A stretch of 8,321 bases of DNA from Crocinitomicaceae bacterium (lineage in GTDB: Bacteria; Bacteroidota; Bacteroidia; Flavobacteriales_D; Sanyastnellaceae), in assembly GCA_020848015.1 (NCBI GenBank), contig JADLBA010000163.1, positions 1-8,321 of the forward strand. Reading direction: 5' to 3'. This document shows positions 1 to 6,586 of this stretch, in pieces. The notes under the pieces were generated by a model, which was not told where the DNA came from, ran no database searches, and saw nothing but the letters and a program-made list of their open reading frames with translations. The position numbers were made by a program, and so were the translations under genes. How positions within the stretch are numbered: position 1 is the first letter of the stretch; the number at the start of each line of letters is the position of its first letter.

Positions 1-150
1 CATTGCCTTGCGCTACTGCAGTTATTGTAAGTCAGAAGGGTTGATCCACTCACGCCATCTATCCTGAGCAGGCTTACACTTGGTAACGATTGTGGTAAAA
101 ATCTCCGGTTTGTTCTATTGAACAATAATCAAAAGTGTGAATTTTTTGAC

Positions 151-194
151 AAAAAAAATCCCTTCTCAGATAAAGTAAATTGCGTGAGAAGGGA
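151..194 (-). terminator. Intrinsic (rho-independent) terminator of the T9SS cargo gene
   Basis: On the minus strand a perfect 10-bp stem (TCCCTTCTCA / TGAGAAGGGA, plus-strand arms 159-168 and 185-194) with a 16-nt loop is followed by A and then eight T residues (plus-strand A-run 151-158). The stem begins 6 nt beyond the TAA stop of the gene ending at 201. This is the textbook arrangement for termination of the leftward transcript. The U-tract lies only on the minus-strand side of the hairpin, so it should act on that strand. Confidence 0.88.
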
Positions 195-200
195 AATGTT

Positions 201-1931
201 TTATTGGCCTGTTAGAAAAAACTTATCAGTGAATGATCCACCCGCGGTGCTGATTGAAACGATATAAATTCCCCCTGACAGATTGGAAGGAAGCAGAGTC
301 TGGGTTATCGGGTTTTCTTCATCCGTATAAATACCGGATGTAAATACCTGTTGACCGGAGGTATTGAATATTTTGATGAGACCTTCGCCGGTAGCATTGG
401 TTCCGGTTGTATTGACAGTCAGCATACGATGGGAATAGTCACCGGAATAAGAAAATACCCCCAAAGCACCACTGTCGTTGAATGAGTATTCCATATCGGA
501 TTTTTCTTCCGGGTGATCGAACATATCTTCTTCATTTAGTATAATCATACCGGTGCCAGGTACAACGGTGATCATGCAGAATTGTCCGTAGTCCCATTCC
601 TGATTGAACCCGCAAGTGGTGATTCTCGGTTTGATGGCTACACGGTACGATTTTCCGGGGGTCAGTGGTACGGAAGAAAGAGAAATAACTGACGTTGCGG
701 TGTTTCTAAGAATAGCGGGAGCGATGGGTATCAGCGGTTGAGAAGGATTGACTTCTGCAAATTGCCAGACGTACAAGTTAACCCCGGCAATGAAATTACA
801 ACTCATGGTACCGTATTGGCCTACTGTCATAGGACAGGATCCGGTAATTGACAAATAGGGAATAGGTGCGGTTTGAAGACAATACGGAGCGGACCAAGGC
901 CCCCATACGTTGCACCATTTTACCCGGACTCTTACGCTGTATATTCTGTTGTATTGAAGACAGCCTACATTTTGCAAAATTACCTGGCTGCTACCTGTTA
1001 CTGATTGAACAATTGGCGACTGTCCGGGCGTAGTAAATTCAAACTCGAGGGTTTGGGCTGAGCCAAGATAATTGGTGGAAATGGCTCCCGACATCGGCAG
1101 CACTTGGCAGGGGGGATTGCTGATGGTGACATTGGGATAAGCCTCCATATTAATAGTTTTTGCAGGTCCGGGGCCAGTCCATATCCCATCGAATTTCAGT
1201 TCAGTAGTAATAATATAACTATTGCCATAGCAGAAACACCCCGCAGAAAATGTGTTCAGCACTTTCTGACTGGTTGTACCGGGGAGGTCTCCAAAGCATA
1301 GTTCTGTATTAGGGTTAGCAGCATCATAAACGTGGTAACGTGTTCCCTGAACAAAAGGAGAGAAACTCACCGCAGTGTTGTTGCGTTTGATATTATCGGT
1401 AACCGAATACCCTACCATTCCCGCATCCGGATTAGGGTTGGGGAAATATTGAATATACGCCGTAGGATAATACTCTGCTGATAGGGTGAAACAATTAGCT
1501 GCACCGGTTTTGGAGCTTACCCGGATATGATAGTCGCCGGGGGTGATGGGAGTAGTTGAGTAATTGGTCTTTAGCGTTTCAGTACCTCCGGTGGATGCTG
1601 CATCAATACATTGCATGAATACAGTTCCATTATTACTGTATATATCAACAACAGCATCGAATCCGGTTGGAACTACGATAATTTTTAGAGCAGACGTAGC
1701 CATTCCCGGCAAAACCGTTACTTTAAACCAGTAAACCTTTGTAGGATCGGGGGTAATGCAGGTTGATGTCGCCGCCTGCGTCGCCGTTACAAGACAATAA
1801 TTTGTCGGGACTGGCAATGTGCCTGTGTAACTTGTGAGCGGAATTGTTGTTGCGCTACCGGGACCACCTTGAGAAAAAACCGATCCTGTAGTAAGCGTGA
1901 GAAGTAGGAAAAAAGATACTATTCTTGTCAT
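201..1931 (-). CDS. Secreted multi-domain protein with T9SS type A C-terminal sorting domain
   Basis: The 576-residue product has a Sec signal peptide (residues 1 to about 20, hydrophobic FFLLLTLTTG, probable cleavage after VFS). Residues ~65-153 resemble a bacterial pre-peptidase C-terminal (PPC)-like beta-sandwich, with the typical PGDYHIRV strand near its end. Three Cys- and Trp-containing modules of about 95-110 residues follow (~158-266, 267-358, 359-458). Each ends in a Y-x-(V/I) strand, a W/G-rich turn and a closing strand, like Ig/FnIII folds. The C-terminus (~500-576) is a type A sorting domain: IKIFNTSGQQV, then LSGGIYIVSI, then DKFFL. The family pattern implies export through the Sec and T9SS systems and removal of the C-terminal signal at the cell surface. 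No catalytic motif is visible, so an adhesive or structural role is only a guess. It is a lone transcription unit with its own terminator. ATG start; no Shine-Dalgarno seen. Confidence 0.88.
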   Translation of the reverse strand: MTRIVSFFLLLTLTTGSVFSQGGPGSATTIPLTSYTGTLPVPTNYCLVTATQAATSTCITPDPTKVYWFKVTVLPGMATSALKIIVVPTGFDAVVDIYSNNGTVFMQCIDAASTGGTETLKTNYSTTPITPGDYHIRVSSKTGAANCFTLSAEYYPTAYIQYFPNPNPDAGMVGYSVTDNIKRNNTAVSFSPFVQGTRYHVYDAANPNTELCFGDLPGTTSQKVLNTFSAGCFCYGNSYIITTELKFDGIWTGPGPAKTINMEAYPNVTISNPPCQVLPMSGAISTNYLGSAQTLEFEFTTPGQSPIVQSVTGSSQVILQNVGCLQYNRIYSVRVRVKWCNVWGPWSAPYCLQTAPIPYLSITGSCPMTVGQYGTMSCNFIAGVNLYVWQFAEVNPSQPLIPIAPAILRNTATSVISLSSVPLTPGKSYRVAIKPRITTCGFNQEWDYGQFCMITVVPGTGMIILNEEDMFDHPEEKSDMEYSFNDSGALGVFSYSGDYSHRMLTVNTTGTNATGEGLIKIFNTSGQQVFTSGIYTDEENPITQTLLPSNLSGGIYIVSISTAGGSFTDKFFLTGQ

Positions 1932-1949
1932 ACTAAGACTTGTTTATTA

Positions 1950-1957
1950 CAAATATA
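1950..1957 (-). promoter_or_regulatory. Candidate Bacteroidota -7 promoter element (TATATTTG)
   Basis: Read on the minus strand the bases are TATATTTG, an exact match to the Bacteroidota -7 consensus TAnnTTTG. The element lies 18 nt upstream of the ATG of the T9SS cargo gene, so the 5' leader would be very short. I found no TTTG -33 element about 19 nt further upstream (that position reads ACAA). The assignment therefore rests on one half of the consensus in an AT-rich region. Confidence 0.35.
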
Positions 1958-2113
1958 TGAAAATGTCAAGTTTTCCTTGTGTAAAATACAGGGTTCTGCT
2001 CTACAGACTTGATATTTTAACTTTTAGGGAGAAAATGTACATACTTTTTTGATGCCACTATTGAAAAGCCAAGAGAGATACTGCTGAATTTTCCCACTTG
2101 TTTGCGAATGGTC

Positions 2114-3490
2114 TTAGGTAGTTGTCAGGAGCTTTGGGCGGAACTCATCATAAAGCTCTTTTCGTTCGAAAGAAGGATGTATTTTTTGGGCATAAAACTT
2201 TTCCACCGGATTGTCGTCTTCTGTAATTCCAATAGCTATTCCTTGTTCTACAAGGTCGCGGGCATAATCAATTCCCGGTCCTTCTGCGAGCAAGACCATG
2301 CCCGTTGCATTGCTGCCGATCCCTTCAAAGAGAGTAGTGCTGTATGAGCTAATCTGGATGCTACAGTTAGTGAGCAGTTCATCAATGGTTGGTTCATGGA
2401 ATACTATTTTTACACAATTATCAGAACCAAAAGCAGCTTCATACTCGTCTTTCTTTTTTTCCAAAGGATGCAGTTTTGCGATGATATTCCAGTCCGGGTT
2501 TTCTTTCTTCAGTCTTTCGGATAGTTTTGAGATATACAGAATGTATAGGCCGTGCATATTCTTTTGCGTCGCGATAAGAATTGTCTTGCCCGGTTGCGCC
2601 GTAATGCACGGATTATTTCTCCTGTGAATGAAATCCCCCAGCACCGTAATCTGGCCGGGCGAAAATTCATTGCCTGAGAGAAGAATATTTTTCCAATAAT
2701 TTCCGAACACGAGTATTCTGTCTGGAAAAAAGGCATTGGTCAGCACAGGCTTCCAATGATCTTCATAGACGTAATAGATGTCCTGCTTAGCGATGATTCC
2801 GTGCTGGGCTTCAATCGTCTGAATTCCCAAGGTCTTGCAGGCGGCGATGAGTCCTTCCTGGTGGTAGTGAGGATAGAAGTAAAGAAATTTGACTCCTTTG
2901 TTTTTAAGCAGCCGGTAATATTTTCTGAATGCCTCGAAAAAAACATGAAAAGCAGCACCGATGTACTGCATTTCCTCTCCGGAAAATTTTTTTGACAGGG
3001 AAGCAGACAAATAGACGGATTGAAGATCTTTCCATTGGTGTATTTCGGTTTTATCGAGAGGAGCTCTTGCAATAAGATGAGGAGGAAAAAACACATCTGC
3101 TTTTTTTGCAAATTTTCCTGCGGAATCAATCCATGAGAGGTTACTGCGCCCTAATGCCGGTATTATTTTACCGAATACAACTGAGACAGGTTCTCCCATT
3201 TCGGATACTTCTCTTTGGCCATCCAGTACGACAATTGGTTTGAAATCTGCCACGGGCAACTGATTTCTTTTTACGACTGAGGCGATAAAGTACTTGAGTT
3301 TTGCATTGAAAAGAGAAGAGGAAAAAGGGTTGTATGTTTTTTTTGTTTTTGCACTCATCAGTGAATAGGACAGGCCATGCTGAAAAAGTTTGAGGTAAGA
3401 ATAGAGTTGTCCCTTTACGATGGATGGATCGCTGATTTTTTCTTTGATAAATTGATTTATTACGGAGAATTCTTTCGGAACCCAGGTCAT
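2114..3490 (-). CDS. Putative GT-B-fold surface-polysaccharide transferase (capsule / CDP-glycerol-transferase-like)
   Basis: This 458-residue protein has no signal peptide or membrane segment, so it is probably cytoplasmic. Motifs recall the superfamily of capsule Kdo-transferases, polysialic-acid capsule enzymes and CDP-glycerol glycerophosphotransferases. They are IEAQHGIIAK (His230-Gly231, following a YFYPHYHQEG segment), a Rossmann-like strand plus KLHPLEK (His341-Pro342), and SSYSTTLFEG (381-390), which resembles the nucleotide-sugar-binding S-x-S-T-x-x-x-E loop. By family it would move a sugar or polyol phosphate onto a surface glycan; donor and acceptor cannot be read from the sequence. 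It follows selD by 49 nt on the same strand. Both ends are uncertain: the frame is open for 17 codons upstream of this ATG back to the selD stop, and in-frame sense codons continue for 29 codons past the TAA. No terminator is visible downstream. Confidence 0.7.
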   Translation of the reverse strand: MTWVPKEFSVINQFIKEKISDPSIVKGQLYSYLKLFQHGLSYSLMSAKTKKTYNPFSSSLFNAKLKYFIASVVKRNQLPVADFKPIVVLDGQREVSEMGEPVSVVFGKIIPALGRSNLSWIDSAGKFAKKADVFFPPHLIARAPLDKTEIHQWKDLQSVYLSASLSKKFSGEEMQYIGAAFHVFFEAFRKYYRLLKNKGVKFLYFYPHYHQEGLIAACKTLGIQTIEAQHGIIAKQDIYYVYEDHWKPVLTNAFFPDRILVFGNYWKNILLSGNEFSPGQITVLGDFIHRRNNPCITAQPGKTILIATQKNMHGLYILYISKLSERLKKENPDWNIIAKLHPLEKKKDEYEAAFGSDNCVKIVFHEPTIDELLTNCSIQISSYSTTLFEGIGSNATGMVLLAEGPGIDYARDLVEQGIAIGITEDDNPVEKFYAQKIHPSFERKELYDEFRPKLLTTT

Positions 3491-3539
3491 GTATAACGGT
3501 TTCTGTGGTAGATAATAAGCAACTTGTTTTAGCAGCGCA

Positions 3540-3725
3540 TTACTTCACTGCTACGATTTTCTCTGTCTGTGCGACCATTGTTCCGATCTGCACATCGGCA
3601 ATACCGGAGAGGCCGAAGTCTGAAACCAGTTTCAAATAATCGTTCAGAGCTTCTTTTCGGAGGCTTATCAAAAGTCCTCCACTTGTTTGTGGATCGCAAA
3701 GTGTCAATAATTTTTTCGCATCCAT
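3540..3725 (-). pseudogene. selD: C-terminal fragment of frameshifted selD
   Basis: This frame encodes the last ~61 residues of selenophosphate synthase, including LCDPQTSGGLLIS, the signature of the SelD C-terminal domain. Read upstream of its first ATG, the frame continues as A-S-Y-G-S-K-C-T-E, which joins directly to ...MTTKNF at residue 276 of the N-terminal part. That gives T-x-x-N-(W/F)-x-S-Y-G, as expected in SelD. The fragment lacks the Cys/Lys active-site loop and metal-binding aspartates and cannot act alone; the ATG at 3725 is probably not a genuine start. The absence of further damage suggests the break is recent, a base-call error, or bypassed by recoding. Its stop codon overlaps an ATG (TAATG) pointing toward the next gene. 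Confidence 0.85.
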
Positions 3726-3726
3726 T

Positions 3727-4581
3727 TCAGTGCATTTTGATCCGTATGATGCAAAAATTTTTAGTTGTCATATCGGGGTAAACGGACAGTATAAGATGTT
3801 TTTCTATACCGGGCATCTGAGGAATTTTGTCAAAATAAATTTCAGCGGAAGTGTTGCTTCCGCCGCACATTTCGATAAGATGTCCGAGCAGGCCGAAACC
3901 GGTGATATCTGTCAGAGCGTTTACTCCATCCATTTTGCCGAGTTCCACGCCTATCCGGTTGAGTTGGGTCATGTAGGCCACGGCAGTTTCGATCTCTTCG
4001 GGGTTTGCGAGTTCACGTTTTGCGGCAGTGGTGATGATTCCTGCCCCGATGGGTTTAGTAATAAACAGTAGGTCACCTTCGCGCGCAGTACTATTTCGTT
4101 TCAGGTGTTTTTTTTCCACAAAACCATTTACTGAAAGACCGAACAAAGGTTCGAGAGTATCTACACTGTGACCTCCGGCCAGCGGTATCCCTGCTACGGA
4201 GCAAACCAGCCGTGCTCCGTCTATCATTCTTCCTGCCTCGGCGGTGGACAATTTTCCGACGGGCCATCCGAGAATTGCGATCGCAAGTGCCGGTTGCCCG
4301 CCCATTGCATAGACATCAGACAGTGCATTTGCAGCGGCTATTTTTCCAAAATCAAAGGCATCATTCACGATAGGAGTAAAAAAATCTGTCGTGCTGATCA
4401 GTAAGCGGTCACTACCGAAATCTATCACTGCGGCATCGTCGTTGGTCTCATTACCAACAATCAGGTTGGGATGTCCGGAAATAAAATCGGTGGATCTGAG
4501 AATTTCAGCCAATACTGAAGGAGCGATCTTGCAACCACATCCGCCTCCCTTGCTGTATTTTGTCAGTTGAATGTTTGACAT
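3727..4581 (-). CDS. selD: Selenide, water dikinase (selenophosphate synthase), N-terminal 276 residues plus frameshifted tail
   Basis: SelD makes selenophosphate, AMP and phosphate from selenide, ATP and water. The N-terminus LTKYSKGGGCGCK aligns with the E. coli enzyme with an offset of two. Cys15 and Lys18 correspond to catalytic Cys17 and Lys20, and Asp66, Asp89 and Asp225 correspond to the metal-binding Asp68, Asp91 and Asp227. Other hallmarks are TTDFFTP, NALSDVYAMGG, GGHS and LTDITGFGLLGHL. Cys15 is encoded by TGT, so this is not a selenocysteine-containing SelD. After Phe276 the frame slips in an AAAAATTTTT run (plus-strand 3753-3762) and ends in eight unrelated residues and TGA. Dropping one T gives 346 residues, against about 347 for E. 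coli. The gene starts 10 nt after the selU stop, so the two are probably cotranscribed. The identification is very secure; whether it is functional is uncertain. Confidence 0.93.
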   Translation of the reverse strand: MSNIQLTKYSKGGGCGCKIAPSVLAEILRSTDFISGHPNLIVGNETNDDAAVIDFGSDRLLISTTDFFTPIVNDAFDFGKIAAANALSDVYAMGGQPALAIAILGWPVGKLSTAEAGRMIDGARLVCSVAGIPLAGGHSVDTLEPLFGLSVNGFVEKKHLKRNSTAREGDLLFITKPIGAGIITTAAKRELANPEEIETAVAYMTQLNRIGVELGKMDGVNALTDITGFGLLGHLIEMCGGSNTSAEIYFDKIPQMPGIEKHLILSVYPDMTTKNFCIIRIKMH

Positions 4582-4591
4582 TGTAATTATT

Positions 4592-5626
4592 TCAGTTATT
4601 GATATTCTCTTCTGCCAGTTTCAGGGCAATGAAATGTGCGGATTCATTCTCAATATGCAATTCTTTGGTGATATTTTTTTTTTCTCCTGATGAAGAGTGC
4701 ATATATGTTTTGTCGTAATAGTTCAATAAAATTTTCACCCATTTTTTTTTATCTCCGCAGAGCAGTGCTTCCAGCGCAATTTTGACCTGATCGCCCCCCA
4801 TTCGTTTTGTAATAGCACGTGTACATTGTTCCAGTTGCTCATTTTCAAAACTTCCGTACTCTTTCAGAATCCGGTCTGCACGGGCATCTGCAGTGCGTGA
4901 GATCATCACCGACGGAGCGGAGCGCATAAGATTAAATATCGCATCTGGAATTCGCAATTTTCCGATGAAACGGCTCTCATCTTCGATCCATATCCGCTCT
5001 GATGAAATAAAGCAGAGCAGTTCGATTGCAAGAATATTTTCGAATTGTTCCTGCGTGGGTTGCGGAGGTAGTCCGAGTTTACCAAAAGAAGACCCTTTGT
5101 GGCTTGCAAGATATTCGATATCTACCACCGGTTGATTTAATTGTTTCAATTCATGCAGCACTTCTGTTTTTCCGCTTCCTGTCAGTCCTGTCAGAACAAA
5201 AAAATTATACTTTATCTCAAAAGTTTGGAGGCACTTATGGCGGAATGCTTTGTATCCATTATGAAGCACGGTTACGTTCATGCCTGCGGTAGAAAGAAGC
5301 CATGCCATTATTTCGCTGCGCATACCGCCGCGCCAGCAGTAGAGGAAGACTTTTTTTTCTTTGGAAAGAAGCAGGGCTTTGGAAATGTAACCGGCAAATT
5401 TTTTTCCGGTGAGTTCAAATCCCTTCAATACGGCGCTGTTTTTTCCTTCTTGCTTATAGGTGCTGCCTACCTGGTGGCGCTCCTCATTGTCGAGCAGAGG
5501 AAGATTCACCGCACAGGGAATATGCCCAGCCTCAAATTCTGCGGGGCTTCTGACATCTAGTAAAAGAATATTTTCCTGTCTTTGCAGAGTGAGCAGATCG
5601 TTGATGTCAATTTTTTCGTACTTCAC
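4592..5626 (-). CDS. selU (mnmH): tRNA 2-selenouridine synthase (rhodanese + P-loop domains)
   Basis: SelU/MnmH (formerly YbbB) uses selenophosphate from SelD to convert wobble 2-thiouridine-34 of certain tRNAs to 2-selenouridine; in E. coli it passes through a geranylated intermediate. An N-terminal rhodanese domain (~8-125) has LLLDVRSPAEFEAGHIP, the MnmH-typical ...G..YKQEGKNSAVLKG, and the active-site loop YCWRGGMRSE. Its Cys97 has the same number as the catalytic cysteine of the E. coli enzyme. A second domain carries a Walker A motif GLTGSGKT (147-154) and WIEDESRFIG, a conserved acidic segment. The 344-residue length is close to the usual ~350-365. The start codon is GTG, 5 nt after the TAA of the upstream AIM24-family gene; no in-frame ATG precedes the rhodanese core. 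With selD immediately downstream, this is the classic selenium-tRNA pair. Confidence 0.93.
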   Translation of the reverse strand: MKYEKIDINDLLTLQRQENILLLDVRSPAEFEAGHIPCAVNLPLLDNEERHQVGSTYKQEGKNSAVLKGFELTGKKFAGYISKALLLSKEKKVFLYCWRGGMRSEIMAWLLSTAGMNVTVLHNGYKAFRHKCLQTFEIKYNFFVLTGLTGSGKTEVLHELKQLNQPVVDIEYLASHKGSSFGKLGLPPQPTQEQFENILAIELLCFISSERIWIEDESRFIGKLRIPDAIFNLMRSAPSVMISRTADARADRILKEYGSFENEQLEQCTRAITKRMGGDQVKIALEALLCGDKKKWVKILLNYYDKTYMHSSSGEKKNITKELHIENESAHFIALKLAEENINN

Positions 5627-5631
5627 AATGA

Positions 5632-6429
5632 TTATCTTCCGTCGCCGTCGAATAAGTTTCCAAGGCCGCCGAGAATGCTTCCTTCTTCTTTCCTTCCGCT
5701 GAGTTGGCTACCATAGCTGACTATGCGCGAAGCGAGTCTTGCAATAGGCAGTGTTTGAAGCCATACTTTTCCCGGACCGCTGAGGACAGCGAAGAAAACA
5801 CCTTCACCGCCAAACAGGGTATTTTTGATTCCTCCCACAAATTTTATATCGAAGTCCACATCTTTTGTATAGGCGACAACACAACCGGTATCAATGCGAA
5901 GGCTTTCGCCTTGTCTCAATTCACGTTCAATAATATGACCTCCGGCATGGCAAAAGACCATTCCGTCGCCCTCTAATTTTTCCATTATAAACCCTTCGCC
6001 ACCAAAAAGACCTGTTCCCAGCTTTCGCTGAAATTGAATGCCGATGGATACCCCTTTTGCAGCACAGAGAAAAGAATCTTTCTGGCAGACGATTTTTCCG
6101 CCATATTGATACAGATCAAGCGGAATAATTTTTCCCGGATAAGGTGAGGCAAAAGCTACATGTGCTTTTCCTGGAGAGGTGTGGGTGAACGCGGTCATGA
6201 AAAGACTTTCACCTGTCAGCAGCCGTTTCCCTGCGCCCATCAGTTTTCCAATAAATCCACCGCTGCTTTTCGATCCATCGCCAAAGATCGTTTCCATACT
6301 AATGCCATCATCCATATACATAAATGCCCCAGATTCAGCTACAACGGTTTCGCCGGTATCCAGTTCTATTTCCACACATTGCATTTCTTCGCCGAATATG
6401 CGGAAGTCAATTTCATGATTGGTTCTCAT
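5632..6429 (-). CDS. TIGR00266 / AIM24 family protein
   Basis: The 265-residue product is a member of the AIM24 / TIGR00266 family, beta-rich proteins with an internally repeated trefoil-like fold and no established bacterial function. Recognisable family segments are E-(I/L)-D-T-G-E-T-V-V-A-E-S-G-A-F near the start, a Gly-rich GGFIGKLMGAGKRLLTGES, then PGKIIPLDL, GTGLFGGEGF, and KNTLFGGEGVFFAVLSGPG followed by W-L-Q-T. The tail is Gly/Asp-rich (GGLGNLFDGDGR). I chose the ATG at 6429 because family members begin just before H-E-I-x-(F/Y); an in-frame ATG at 6480 would add 17 residues with no family match. It is the first gene of the probable operon with selU (5 nt apart) and selD. A link to selenium metabolism is positional only. 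Confidence 0.9.
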   Translation of the reverse strand: MRTNHEIDFRIFGEEMQCVEIELDTGETVVAESGAFMYMDDGISMETIFGDGSKSSGGFIGKLMGAGKRLLTGESLFMTAFTHTSPGKAHVAFASPYPGKIIPLDLYQYGGKIVCQKDSFLCAAKGVSIGIQFQRKLGTGLFGGEGFIMEKLEGDGMVFCHAGGHIIERELRQGESLRIDTGCVVAYTKDVDFDIKFVGGIKNTLFGGEGVFFAVLSGPGKVWLQTLPIARLASRIVSYGSQLSGRKEEGSILGGLGNLFDGDGR

Positions 6430-6488
6430 TGGAGATATTTTTGAGGCCGCTAAGGTCGCATATCGCGATGACCGTAACACATAATTTT

Positions 6489-6503
6489 CATATAAGTTAT
6501 ATG
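6489..6503. promoter_or_regulatory. Perfect palindrome in the divergent intergenic region
   Basis: CATATAAgTTATATG is a perfect 7-nt inverted repeat around a single central base, in the 157-nt gap between the leftward operon (start 6429) and the rightward lipoprotein gene (start 6587). It lies 59 nt from one start and 83 nt from the other, a position suited to a dimeric regulator acting on both transcripts. It is AT-rich, so chance is a real alternative. I found no consensus Bacteroidota promoter in either direction in this gap. Confidence 0.25.
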
Positions 6504-6586
6504 TATCAGGAATAAGACTTTTACCCGCAGATGTGTTTTCTTTGTCGTGTCAGAATTCTTTTTCAATTAGCTAACTAAATTTAAAA

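Noticed and set aside
35..60. GGGTTGATCC with CACGCCA recalls a tRNA T-arm.
   Set aside because: No acceptor, D or anticodon arm can be folded around it on either strand, and the T-loop consensus TTCGA is absent.
1..150. Possible tail of a coding gene at the left edge (plus-strand open stretch 2-67) and a 30-codon minus-strand open stretch at about 27-118.
   Set aside because: Neither has a start codon in the window or a recognisable product. Stretches this short are common by chance, and the region is most simply intergenic.
3730..4071. A 113-codon plus-strand open frame opposite selD.
   Set aside because: It is a shadow of the unmistakable selD coding sequence, with low-complexity, unrecognisable translation.
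4520..4545. Possible selenocysteine codon at the SelD active-site cysteine, as in some selenoprotein SelDs.
   Set aside because: The codon is TGT (and TGC for the next cysteine), not TGA, and no SECIS-like hairpin is needed.
5141..5560. A 139-codon plus-strand open frame opposite selU.
   Set aside because: It overlaps the SelU rhodanese and P-loop regions completely and has no family features of its own.
6430..6480. A longer N-terminus for the AIM24-family protein from the ATG at 6480.
   Set aside because: The 17 added residues match nothing in the family, which normally begins just before the H-E-I segment; the ATG at 6429 fits.
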